From an uncultured Eubacteriales bacterium (GTDB taxonomy: Bacteria > Bacillota > Clostridia > Oscillospirales > CAG-272), in NCBI GenBank assembly GCA_934373635.1, contig CAKROZ010000006.1, forward strand, positions 1 through 64,000: 64,000 nt of DNA, given 5' to 3'. The notes below the pieces were generated by a model that had not been told where the DNA came from, searched no databases, and saw only the letters and a program-made list of their open reading frames with translations. This document shows, one piece after another, positions 6,432 to 15,168 of the stretch (the stretch's first letter is position 1; each line of letters opens with the position of its first letter). Position numbers and translations under genes: made by a program.

Positions 6432-8693
6432 ATGAGCGAACCTTCCCTCAAAGGGCGTGCCGCCCTGCCCGTGACCCGACGGCGGATCCGAGTCACGGCG
6501 ATCGCTTTTCTTCTCTTCGCCGCCTATCTCGCAACCAACATCTTCAAGCTTCAATACTTCAAGTATGACTATTATAAGCAAAGGGTCTATGACCAGATCA
6601 CGACGTCCTCCGCCATGCGGGCAAAGCGCGGAAACATTTACGATGCCAACATGAATCTTCTCGCGACGACCCGCACCGTATGGCGCGTTTTTCTATCCTC
6701 GCGGGACATTAAAAAAGCGGAAAAGGCGGACGGTAAGGACTACGGCGGACAGATCGCCGACGGACTGTCTTCTCTTCTCGGTATCGACCGGGAAATTCTG
6801 CTCTCAAAAATACGAAACACCAACGTTCTCGACATCACCATCAAGCGCTCGGTCGAAGAGGAGGAATACCGCGCCGTTCTGAATTTCATTCGGGAGGCGG
6901 GACTCGAAAAGCTCATCTTCACAGAGGCACAGACCTCGCGCTACTACCCCGCGGGAACAATGGCGGCACACGTCCTCGGGTTCACGGGAAGCGACAATCA
7001 GGGGCTTTACGGACTCGAATACAAATACGAAAAAACGCTTGCGGGCAAAGACGGATATTACGTCTACGCAAAGGATGCGAACGGTCAGGCATTGCCGACG
7101 GAATACGCGACCTATTTCCCGGCAGAGGACGGTTACAGTCTCGTGACCACGCTCGATTCCTACATACAAAGCGCGCTCGAGGGAGAGCTCGAAAAGATAC
7201 GGATCAACCATCTCGTTAACAACCGTGTCGCGGGAATCGTGATGGATACGAAGACCGGTGCGATCCTCGCGATGGCAACCTCTTCCCCCTTCGACCCGAA
7301 CGACCCGTACACACTCGACAGCGTTTCGGAGACAAAGCTTGCCGCCTCGGGACTCGCGGCGGGGAGCGACGAATACCGCGCCTACAGGCGTGAGCTCATG
7401 CAGATCATGTGGTCGAACAAGGCGGTCAGCGAGACCTACGAGCCCGGTTCCACCTTCAAGATCGTGACCGTCGCGACCGCGCTCGAACAAGGCGTGGCTA
7501 CGATGTCCGACCGATTCTCCTGCATCGGATATTACGAGGTCGGCGGATGGCACATCAAATGCCACAAGGTCAAGGGGCACGGCTCTGGCTTCACGCTCGC
7601 CTACGGACTGCAAATGTCCTGCAACCCGACGATGATGCAGCTCGCGGAGCGGATCGGCGCGCAGAGCTTCTACGATTCCGTCGGAAAATTCGGCTATTTC
7701 GAAAAGACGGGGATCGACCTCCCGAGCGAGGCGTCCACCATCTTTCACAAGCCCGAAAATATCGGCTCCACGGAGCTTGCGACCGCTTCCTTCGGTCAGC
7801 GCTTCAAGGTGACAATCATCGGACAACTGACGGCGATCGCCGCGGTCGCGAACGGCGGGAATCTTGTCACCCCGCACGTGGTCGAGCGCGTGATCGACAG
7901 TGACGGAAACACGGTCTCGCAATTCGAGAATACCGTTCGTCGCCGAGTGATCTCCGAAGAGGTCGCGCGCACGGTGTCCGCAGTGCTCGAGGAGGGCGTC
8001 AGCGGCGACGGCGGTGCGAAAAACGCGAGAGTACCCGGCTATAAGATCGCGGCAAAAACGGGCACCTCGCAGAAATTCGATGTTCTCGACGCGAACGGAA
8101 ACTCCTATCTGCGTATCGGTTCCACCGTTGCGTTCGCCCCCTCGGACGAGAGCGGTATTGCCGTAATCATCGTGGTCGACGAGCCGACCTGTGCCGTCAA
8201 ATACGGCAGCGTGGTCGCAGCGCCTTATGTCGCCGAGGTGATGGCGAAGGTACTTCCCTACCTCGGCTATACACGCGTAGGAGACGACGATGAGATTACC
8301 GTGGAGAATTACGTCGGTATGCACATTGAAACGGCGAAGAAAAAGCTTTCCGACGCGAAGATTCCCTTCGAGGTGGTCGGCAGCGGCTCGACCGTTCTCC
8401 GGCAGACACCGACGGGAGGAGAAAACGTGACGGCATCGCTGTCACGCGTCATCCTGTATACGGAGGAGACACCGACCGACACAATCATCGTCCCGAGTCT
8501 TGTCGGGAAATCGGCGGCGGAGGCGAATCGGATCGCCGTCGATGCGGGTTTCAATATCTGTATCCGCGGTGTGAAGGATTTCTTATCCGTTGACGGCGCG
8601 AAGGTCGCGGCGCAGTCCCTTCCCGAAGGGGCACTCGCAAAGCGCGGCGATGTCATTGTCCTGACGCTCTTATATTACGATTCCGAAGATTAG
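6432..8693 (+). CDS. Class B penicillin-binding protein with PASTA domains
   Basis: Septal D,D-transpeptidase of the FtsI/PBP2B/SpoVD family that cross-links peptidoglycan outside the membrane. Of 754 residues, an N-terminal helix (VTAIAFLLFAAYLATNIFKL) anchors it; the dimerisation domain starts at RGNIYDANMNLLA; catalytic motifs are STFK (Ser340), SCN (396-398) and KTGTS (542-546). Two C-terminal PASTA-like repeats (about 630-690 and 697-752) follow. The ATG at 6432 has GGAG eight bases upstream and is preferred over one at 6390 that lacks a ribosome-binding site. Whether it serves vegetative division, the spore septum or both cannot be told. Confidence 0.93.
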   Translation: MSEPSLKGRAALPVTRRRIRVTAIAFLLFAAYLATNIFKLQYFKYDYYKQRVYDQITTSSAMRAKRGNIYDANMNLLATTRTVWRVFLSSRDIKKAEKADGKDYGGQIADGLSSLLGIDREILLSKIRNTNVLDITIKRSVEEEEYRAVLNFIREAGLEKLIFTEAQTSRYYPAGTMAAHVLGFTGSDNQGLYGLEYKYEKTLAGKDGYYVYAKDANGQALPTEYATYFPAEDGYSLVTTLDSYIQSALEGELEKIRINHLVNNRVAGIVMDTKTGAILAMATSSPFDPNDPYTLDSVSETKLAASGLAAGSDEYRAYRRELMQIMWSNKAVSETYEPGSTFKIVTVATALEQGVATMSDRFSCIGYYEVGGWHIKCHKVKGHGSGFTLAYGLQMSCNPTMMQLAERIGAQSFYDSVGKFGYFEKTGIDLPSEASTIFHKPENIGSTELATASFGQRFKVTIIGQLTAIAAVANGGNLVTPHVVERVIDSDGNTVSQFENTVRRRVISEEVARTVSAVLEEGVSGDGGAKNARVPGYKIAAKTGTSQKFDVLDANGNSYLRIGSTVAFAPSDESGIAVIIVVDEPTCAVKYGSVVAAPYVAEVMAKVLPYLGYTRVGDDDEITVENYVGMHIETAKKKLSDAKIPFEVVGSGSTVLRQTPTGGENVTASLSRVILYTEETPTDTIIVPSLVGKSAAEANRIAVDAGFNICIRGVKDFLSVDGAKVAAQSLPEGALAKRGDVIVLTLLYYDSED

Positions 8694-8760
8694 AAAGGGG
8701 ATGTCACGACCGAGGACGGGCAACGCACGGACTCTCGGTCGGTGTCCGTGAGGAGATATC

Positions 8761-10248
8761 ATGAAACTTTCCGATTTGATTTTTGATTCCGAATTTTACA
8801 GCACTTCCGACATCTCGGGCATCGAGGTGGAGAGCGTCACCTCCGACACCTCCGCCATCGACGGCGCGAGTGCGTTCGTTCTGCTCCCCGGAGTGCGTTT
8901 CGATACGGGGAAGCTCGTTTCCTTCATCGTGGCAAGGCATCCGAGAGTCATTCTCTGCGAATCCCTGCCCGACTATCCGACCGAGGACATCCCGATTCTT
9001 TTCGTGAAGAGTGCAAGGCGAACGCTCTCGTTCATGCTCTCGCGTTTTTGGAAGGTCGATTACGGGAAGCTGCGGATGATCGGCATCACGGGGACCAACG
9101 GAAAAAGCAGTACCGCCGTGATGCTGGTCACCGCGCTCCGTGCCGCGGGGAAAAAGGTCGGTCTTTTCGGAACGGGAAAGATCGAGATCGACGGCAGAAG
9201 GATCACTCCCGACACTTATAGCATGACGACACCCGACCCCGCGCTTCTCTATCCGACGCTGAAGCGGATGGAGGACGAGGGTTGCGACACGGTGGTCATG
9301 GAGGTATCGAGTCATTCGCTCGCCTTGGAAAAGGTGGCGCCGATTCCCTTTTCCTACGCGATCTTCACCAATCTTTCCCCCGAGCATCTGGACTTTCATC
9401 GGACGATGGAGGACTACGCCGCGGCAAAAGCGCGTCTCTTCTCTCAGGCGGAGGTCGGCATTTTCAATATCGACGACGCCTATGCGGAGGAAATGATCCG
9501 TCTCTCCTCCTGTAAGGTCTTGCGCGTCGGAGCGCTCGAACACGGAGAGGTATCGGCGACACATATTGAAGACTACGGTCTCGACGGCATTTCTTATATG
9601 TACTGCGCGGGGGACATCCGCTTTCTCGCGACCCTGTCGACACCGGGGATTTATAACGTATACAATTCCATGCTCGCGCTGACCGCCGCGATCGCACTCG
9701 GCGTCAAGCCCTGCGTCGCCAAACGGGCGCTTGCCGCCCTCCCCGTGGTGGAGGGGCGCATGGAGGTCATACGGGACGAGAGCGTCACGGCGGTCATCGA
9801 CTATGCGCATACCGAGGAAGCGCTCCGCTGTGCCCTGCGCACGGCGAGAAAAAGCACGGTCGGGCGCCTCTTTGTTCTCTTCGGTTGCGGCGGAGAACGG
9901 GACAGGACCAAACGTCCGAAAATGGCGGCGGCGGCAGAGGCACTCGCCGACGAGGTGGTCGTCACCTCCGACAATCGCCGGGGTGAGGACGCGGGGACGA
10001 TCCTGCGGGACATTCTCGGCGGATTCCGCAAAGAAAACCACAGGGTTATCACCGATCGCGAAAAAGCCATTACGAGCACCGTATTGCGTCTTCGTGCGGG
10101 GGATGTCCTTCTGATCGAAGGAAAAGGGCATGAGCGCTACACCATCGATAAAAAGGGGACGCACGCCTTCGACGAAAGAAAAATCGTCGCCGACGCACTA
10201 AAAAAGCGGAAAGGCGGGTATACTACATCGCATGATAGTGAATCTTGA
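8761..10248 (+). CDS. murE: UDP-MurNAc-tripeptide synthetase MurE
   Basis: Cytoplasmic Mur ligase that adds the third stem-peptide amino acid to UDP-MurNAc-L-Ala-D-Glu. The 495-residue protein has the ATP loop GITGTNGKSS near residue 110, the substrate segment TTPDP, the central NLSPEHLDFH, and C-terminal DYAHTEEALR and IEGKGHERY. The amino-acid selectivity motif reads DNRR (residues 404-407) where meso-diaminopimelate enzymes usually have DNPR; the discriminating last Arg is kept, so DAP addition is likely. GAGGAG precedes the ATG. The end overlaps murF by 17 bases. Confidence 0.95.
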   Translation: MKLSDLIFDSEFYSTSDISGIEVESVTSDTSAIDGASAFVLLPGVRFDTGKLVSFIVARHPRVILCESLPDYPTEDIPILFVKSARRTLSFMLSRFWKVDYGKLRMIGITGTNGKSSTAVMLVTALRAAGKKVGLFGTGKIEIDGRRITPDTYSMTTPDPALLYPTLKRMEDEGCDTVVMEVSSHSLALEKVAPIPFSYAIFTNLSPEHLDFHRTMEDYAAAKARLFSQAEVGIFNIDDAYAEEMIRLSSCKVLRVGALEHGEVSATHIEDYGLDGISYMYCAGDIRFLATLSTPGIYNVYNSMLALTAAIALGVKPCVAKRALAALPVVEGRMEVIRDESVTAVIDYAHTEEALRCALRTARKSTVGRLFVLFGCGGERDRTKRPKMAAAAEALADEVVVTSDNRRGEDAGTILRDILGGFRKENHRVITDREKAITSTVLRLRAGDVLLIEGKGHERYTIDKKGTHAFDERKIVADALKKRKGGYTTSHDSES

Positions 10249-11620
10249 ACTTGCTCTTACCGCAGGAGAGATCGCGAGCGCCGTCGGCGGTATTTACGAG
10301 GGGGATCCGAGCGAACCGATCCTTAGAGTCGTCACCGATTCGCGAGAGGCGACGGAGGGGGGCCTCTTCTTCGCCCTCGTCGGAGAACGGTGCGACGGCG
10401 AAGCCTATGTCGGCGAAGCGGTGGCAAAGGGCGCCGTCGCCGTCTCAAAGAGGGCGGGTGCGGGTGTCCTTCTCGTACGGGACGTGAAGGAGGCGCTTCT
10501 GTGCCTCGCGAAGGAATACCGACATCGCCTTCCATCCCTCACGCATGTCATCGGTGTCACGGGCAGCGTCGGCAAGACGACGACAAAGGAATTTCTCGCC
10601 GCGCTCCTGTCGAAAAAATACCGCGTCCACGCGACCGAGAAAAATTACAACAACGAGCTCGGCGTTCCTCTGACCGTTCTCTCCGCGCCGAAGGAGACCG
10701 AGGTCCTTATCGTCGAGATGGGAATGAATCACGCGGGAGAGATCGCCCCTCTTTCGGAGGCGGTATGCCCGACGCTCGCGATCATCACCGGCATCGGAAC
10801 GGCACACATCGGAAACCTCGGCAGTCGGGAAATGATCGCGGCGGCAAAGTGCGAGATCCTCGCCGGCATGCGGGGCGGCCCCGTTCTCGTGCCGTCGGAG
10901 GAGCCGCTTCTCGAAAAGCTTCCGAACCGCCTTTCGGTATCGACGGAGAATCCGATGGCGGATTTCTTCCTTATGCCGATTCAAACCGACATCACGGGAA
11001 GCGTTGCGGACTTCTATCACGGCGAGCGTACCATTCCCGCGCTTTCGCTTCATGCGCCCGGAAAGCATTTGTTGACGGCGCTCTCCTTTGCGGTGTCGGC
11101 GTCGGTGCTTCTCGGTCTGTCCGACGGAGAAATTGTCGGCGGAGTTTCTTCAATTCGAGATGATAAAATAAGGCAGTCTGTTTATAAAATCGGGGAGCTG
11201 ACGATCTTCGACGACGCATACAACGCCTCGTTCGAGTCGGTCACAGCGGCGATCGAAACGGTCGATCTTTTCCGCGGAATGAAAAAATGCGCCCTGATCG
11301 GCGACATGCTGGAGCTCGGCGGGAAGACGGAGGAGTACCATCGAAAGGTGGGAGAGGCGCTTTTTTCGCATGGATTTTCCTCCCTGTATCTTTACGGAGT
11401 ATACGCCCCCTTTACCGCCGCCGGCGCAAGGGAGGCTGGTTTTCCTGCCGACGATATTTACGAAAACAGCAATCCGCTCGCGCCGAAGATCACCGCAGAG
11501 GAGATCCTCGTGCACGCGACGGAAAAAGAAATCCTGCTCGTCAAGGGCTCGCGCGGTGTGCACCTCGAACGGGTAATCGCCGCAATGAAAGAAATCACGG
11601 AAGGAAAAACGAATGCTTGA
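10232..11620 (+). CDS. murF: UDP-MurNAc-tripeptide:D-Ala-D-Ala ligase MurF
   Basis: Completes the UDP-MurNAc-pentapeptide by adding D-Ala-D-Ala. The 462-residue protein shows the N-terminal VVTDSREATEGGLFFALVGERCDG, the ATP loop GVTGSVGKTTTKE (108-120), the KNYNNELGVPLTVL segment, MGMNHAGEI, and the C-terminal FDDAYNASFESVTAAI typical of MurF. It starts 17 bases inside murE and ends 8 bases inside mraY, so the three are translationally linked. A GTG two codons downstream is an alternative start. Confidence 0.96.
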   Translation: MIVNLELALTAGEIASAVGGIYEGDPSEPILRVVTDSREATEGGLFFALVGERCDGEAYVGEAVAKGAVAVSKRAGAGVLLVRDVKEALLCLAKEYRHRLPSLTHVIGVTGSVGKTTTKEFLAALLSKKYRVHATEKNYNNELGVPLTVLSAPKETEVLIVEMGMNHAGEIAPLSEAVCPTLAIITGIGTAHIGNLGSREMIAAAKCEILAGMRGGPVLVPSEEPLLEKLPNRLSVSTENPMADFFLMPIQTDITGSVADFYHGERTIPALSLHAPGKHLLTALSFAVSASVLLGLSDGEIVGGVSSIRDDKIRQSVYKIGELTIFDDAYNASFESVTAAIETVDLFRGMKKCALIGDMLELGGKTEEYHRKVGEALFSHGFSSLYLYGVYAPFTAAGAREAGFPADDIYENSNPLAPKITAEEILVHATEKEILLVKGSRGVHLERVIAAMKEITEGKTNA

Positions 11621-12599
11621 CCGTTACTTTCCCGTTTACGTCCTCGCTTTTTTTGCCGTTCTCGTGCTGACGGTGCTTGTGGAGATCCGTCTGATCCCCG
11701 CGCTCTCGAAAAACGCGAAACAGCCCATCTACGAGGACGGTCCGAAGTGGCATATGAAAAAGAGCGGCACGCCGACCATGGGAGGGCTCGCCTTCCTGTT
11801 TGCCGTGTTTTGCGCTTCGGTGTTCGGCGTTCTGTTTCTCTACCTTGCGGGTGACGTGAGGGGAGCACTTTCCCTTTCCGTTAACTTCGCTTTTGCGTTT
11901 GCCAATGCCGCCATCGGTGTCGTCGACGATATGACAAAGCTCCGCCGACATCAGAACGAAGGGCTGACGCCGGCGGAAAAGCTGATCTTTCAGTTTGTAA
12001 TTGCGGGGGGATTTCTGTTGCTCCGCCACACGCTTCTCGACGAGAGCACCGAGATCGCTTTCGCCTTCGGACATGTTGACCTCGGCTTCTTCTATTATCC
12101 CCTTTGTCTCGTTCTTCTCGTCGGCATCATCAATTTTGCCAATCTGACCGACGGCATCGACGGGCTGGCGGCGAGCGTTGCCTTCGGCATCGGGGTATCT
12201 CTGTTTTACATTTCCGCCGCGCTTTCGGGCGAGGTATCCTTTCTCGCCGCGACCCTGATGGGGGCGAGCATGGGCTTTCTCTTTTTCAATCTTCATCCCG
12301 CGAAGATCTTTATGGGGGACACGGGCTCGCTTTTCTTCGGCGCGCTTGCCGCTTCCGCCGTCTTCGCGCTCGGTAATCCCCTTCTGATTCTTCCGATCGG
12401 CGGCGTCTATGTTCTCGAGGGACTGTCGGTCGTGCTTCAGGTCGTGTTCTTCAAGCTGACACACCGTAGGATCTTCCGCATGGCGCCTCTTCACCATCAC
12501 TTTGAAAAATGCGGCTGGCCCGAAAACCGGATCTGTCTTGCCGCGATCTTTCTGACCCTTCTCTTCTCCCTGCCCGCATATATTCTTTACCTTCCGTGA
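11613..12599 (+). CDS. mraY: Phospho-MurNAc-pentapeptide transferase MraY
   Basis: Integral membrane enzyme that moves phospho-MurNAc-pentapeptide to undecaprenyl phosphate, giving lipid I. The 328-residue protein is mostly membrane helices and carries KSGTPTMGG, the catalytic-site GVVDDMTKL, NLTDGIDGLA, KIFMGDTGSLFFGA and the cytoplasmic-loop MAPLHHHFEKCGW. In most Firmicutes murD follows mraY; here ftsW follows after 9 bp with no murD. Confidence 0.97.
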   Translation: MLDRYFPVYVLAFFAVLVLTVLVEIRLIPALSKNAKQPIYEDGPKWHMKKSGTPTMGGLAFLFAVFCASVFGVLFLYLAGDVRGALSLSVNFAFAFANAAIGVVDDMTKLRRHQNEGLTPAEKLIFQFVIAGGFLLLRHTLLDESTEIAFAFGHVDLGFFYYPLCLVLLVGIINFANLTDGIDGLAASVAFGIGVSLFYISAALSGEVSFLAATLMGASMGFLFFNLHPAKIFMGDTGSLFFGALAASAVFALGNPLLILPIGGVYVLEGLSVVLQVVFFKLTHRRIFRMAPLHHHFEKCGWPENRICLAAIFLTLLFSLPAYILYLP

Positions 12600-12608
12600 G
12601 GACTTTCC

Positions 12609-13811
12609 ATGAAGGCTCTTTCTTCCGATTCCGAACCCAAGCGCGGACATCTCTTCGCCGTACCGCAACGGATGCTTCGCTCTCCCATCCTTCCCCTCGA
12701 CGCGCCGTCGCCCGACATCCCCTTTCTCATGATCGTCGTCCTGCTCGCTCTGTTCGGCACGGTGATGGTATTCAGTGCAGGGTATGCCTACGCGGCGTTC
12801 CGATACGGGGACGCGGGATATTTCATGCGCCGACAGGCGGTCTGGCTCTTTCTCGGACTGCTCGTCATGTTCGCCGCCTCTCACATCCGCCCTTCGGTCT
12901 ATGAGGCACTGACGCCCGTTTTTTACGCCGTAACGATCCTTCTGCTGATCCTCGTGCTCATCGTGGGACTTGTCGGCAACGGCGCACAACGGTGGATCTC
13001 CATCGGTCCCGTCACCATCCAGCCGTCGGAAATCGCGAAAATGACGATGGTGATGATGCTCGCGCGGTATTTTTCCGTTTTCGAGGAGCGTGCGCTCGAC
13101 AAAAAGAAAAAGCGGAACATTTTTCTTTACGGCACGATCTTCCCGGGGCTCATCATGCTTTTGCCGATCCTGCTCGTCATGCTGCAAAAGCATCTTTCCT
13201 GTATCATCATTCTCGGCACCATCGGACTTCTGACGATCCTTGCCGCGGGTGTCGGAACCCGCTATATCGGATTTTTCACCACGCTCGGCGGTGTGGGAGT
13301 CACCTGTCTCGCCCTGTTTACCGACTATACGAAGGATCGCATCACGGTCTGGCAAAATCCCGAAGCCTATCCCCTCACGGGCGGTTGGCAGACCTTACAG
13401 GGACTGATGGCGATCGGCTCGGGCGGGCTGTTCGGGCTCGGGCTCGGAAAAAGCGTGCTGAAATACTGCTACATATCCGAGCCGGCAAACGATATGATCT
13501 TTACCGTTCTCTGCGAAGAGCTCGGCTTTGTCGGTGCGGTGGCGGCGCTTGCGATGTTCGGCTTTCTCGTCTACCGCGGGTATCGGATCGCACTTTCCGC
13601 CGACACCCCCTTCGCGCGTATCACCGCCTTCGGCGTGACGACGAAGATCGCCGTTCAGGTTCTCTTAAACGTTGCGGTCGTTACCAACACCATCCCGAAT
13701 ACGGGCATTTCCCTTCCGTTTTTCAGCTACGGCGGATCATCGCTCGTCATGATCTTTTTCGAGATGGGGATGCTGCTCTCCTTTTCCCGATACGCGAAGA
13801 TCACAAAATAA
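12609..13811 (+). CDS. ftsW: SEDS peptidoglycan glycosyltransferase FtsW
   Basis: Polytopic SEDS-family glycan polymerase that works with a class B PBP, here presumably the one encoded at 6432-8693. After an unusual soluble N-terminal stretch of about 38 residues, membrane helices begin (FLMIVVLLALFGTVMVFSA). Family motifs include GAQRWISIGPVTIQPSEIAKM, GGWQTLQGLMAIGSGGLFGLGLG, ANDMIFTVLCEELGFVGA and PNTGISLPFFSYGGSSLV. The 400-residue length is normal. SpoVE, the sporulation paralogue, cannot be distinguished by motif; the dcw position favours a division role. Confidence 0.94.
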   Translation: MKALSSDSEPKRGHLFAVPQRMLRSPILPLDAPSPDIPFLMIVVLLALFGTVMVFSAGYAYAAFRYGDAGYFMRRQAVWLFLGLLVMFAASHIRPSVYEALTPVFYAVTILLLILVLIVGLVGNGAQRWISIGPVTIQPSEIAKMTMVMMLARYFSVFEERALDKKKKRNIFLYGTIFPGLIMLLPILLVMLQKHLSCIIILGTIGLLTILAAGVGTRYIGFFTTLGGVGVTCLALFTDYTKDRITVWQNPEAYPLTGGWQTLQGLMAIGSGGLFGLGLGKSVLKYCYISEPANDMIFTVLCEELGFVGAVAALAMFGFLVYRGYRIALSADTPFARITAFGVTTKIAVQVLLNVAVVTNTIPNTGISLPFFSYGGSSLVMIFFEMGMLLSFSRYAKITK

Positions 13812-13829
13812 ATCGAAAGGTGTGAAAGC

Positions 13830-14945
13830 ATGAAATATTTGTTTGCGGGCGGCGGAACCGCCGGTCACATTACCCCTGCCATAGCGGTCGCCGAGGTCCT
13901 GCGCGAGCGGGAAGCCGACGCCGAGATCCTGTTCGTCGGGCGGGAAAACGGTGCGGAAAACGAAAAGGTGCGGGCGCTCGGCTACAAGGTACGCGAGCTG
14001 CCCGCCGTCGGGCTCGAGCGTCGGCTCACTCTGAAAAATCTGCGGGCGCTTCTGATCCTCTTTCGCGGGCTCGGCGACGCGGGACGAATCCTCGACGAGG
14101 AAAAACCCGATGTCATTCTCGGCACGGGAGGATACGTCTCTTATCCGATGCTGCATGTCGGGTCGCGACGCGGGATCCCCGTATTTCTCCATGAATCCAA
14201 CGCGACACCCGGACTCGCTGCCCGTCGGCTCGCACCTCGATGTGAAAAGGTTCTTCTCGGTGTTCCGGGAAGCGAGAGTGCCTTCCCCGCGCGTGCACGC
14301 ACCGAGGTGGTGGGAAACCCCGTGCGTCGCGGCTTCTCCGAGCGGTCAAAGAGCGAAGAAAAGCGCAGACTCGGAATCCCCACCGACCGTCTTCTGATCG
14401 TATCCTTCGGCGGAAGCCTCGGCTCCGAGCGGATGAACGAGCTTTTGCTCTCCTTCCTCGCGGAGGATTCCGCGGCGAAGAGAAAGATTCTTCATATCCA
14501 CGCGACGGGAGATCGTTACTTTTCTTCTCTGCCCGAAAAATACCGCCGCTTTACAAGAGAGCGGAGCGCCTGTCGGATTGTCCCCTATATCGACGACATG
14601 CCGCACCTCATGCGGGCGGCGGATATTGTCATTTCCCGCGCGGGCGCCATGACGCTCGCAGAGCTCGCAATCGCGGAATGTGCCGCGATCCTGATTCCTT
14701 CGCCGAACGTGACGGAAAATCATCAATATAAAAACGCAAAGCATCTTTCGGACGCGGGCGCCGCCCTTCTCATCGAGGAAAAGGACTTATCGGAAAAGTC
14801 GCTGACCGACGCCGTTCACCTTCTCGAGACGGACGACGAGTGGAGAAAATCCCTCATGCGGGCGGTCGGACGTTTCGCCTGCCCGGATGCGGCAGAAAAA
14901 ATCGCGCAGATCCTCTCCTCCCGCGCGAAAGGCGAAATTATGTGA
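13830..14945 (+). CDS. murG: UDP-GlcNAc:lipid I GlcNAc transferase MurG
   Basis: Peripheral membrane GT-B glycosyltransferase that converts lipid I to lipid II. The 371-residue protein starts MKYLFAGGGTAGHITPAIAVAE, the donor/acceptor glycine loop (GGGTAGH where GGGTGGH is commoner), followed by LGTGGYVSYPML, HESNATPGLA, SFGGSLGSERMN, ISRAGAMTLAELA and NVTENHQYKNA. AAAGGTG precedes the ATG, 18 bp after ftsW. About 220 bp of A/T-rich DNA with its own promoter separates it from ftsZ; murB, divIB/ftsQ and ftsA, often found here, are absent. Confidence 0.96.
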   Translation: MKYLFAGGGTAGHITPAIAVAEVLREREADAEILFVGRENGAENEKVRALGYKVRELPAVGLERRLTLKNLRALLILFRGLGDAGRILDEEKPDVILGTGGYVSYPMLHVGSRRGIPVFLHESNATPGLAARRLAPRCEKVLLGVPGSESAFPARARTEVVGNPVRRGFSERSKSEEKRRLGIPTDRLLIVSFGGSLGSERMNELLLSFLAEDSAAKRKILHIHATGDRYFSSLPEKYRRFTRERSACRIVPYIDDMPHLMRAADIVISRAGAMTLAELAIAECAAILIPSPNVTENHQYKNAKHLSDAGAALLIEEKDLSEKSLTDAVHLLETDDEWRKSLMRAVGRFACPDAAEKIAQILSSRAKGEIM

Positions 14946-15055
14946 CATTTTTTCGATTTTATTTCCGATTTTTTGTCTTCTACCATATTCTGCCTCAAAA
15001 TAAATATATAAAAATATATTCATTTGTGAACAATAAAACATTTTCGCAAAATCTC

Positions 15056-15084
15056 TTGAAAAAAAACAAAAATCTATATATAAT
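15056..15084 (+). promoter_or_regulatory. ftsZ promoter
   Basis: TTGAAA (15056-15061), 17-bp spacer, TATAAT (15079-15084), in the A/T-rich gap between murG and ftsZ. It gives ftsZ a transcript of its own with a leader of about 75 bases. Confidence 0.75.
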
Positions 15085-15168
15085 AAATATGGTGTATATT
15101 CAGCCAAAATTCCGCAAATTTTGCAACCATATGCAAACAGATATAGACATTTCACGGAGGATACGAAA

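Noticed and set aside
6804..8324. 506-codon frame antisense to the PBP gene
   Set aside because: It is the mirror of a high-GC coding sequence; the sense frame has all PBP catalytic motifs. Other long antisense frames (for example 8704-10164, 11595-13355, 21224-23365, 52359-54098, 58684-60663) were rejected for the same reason.
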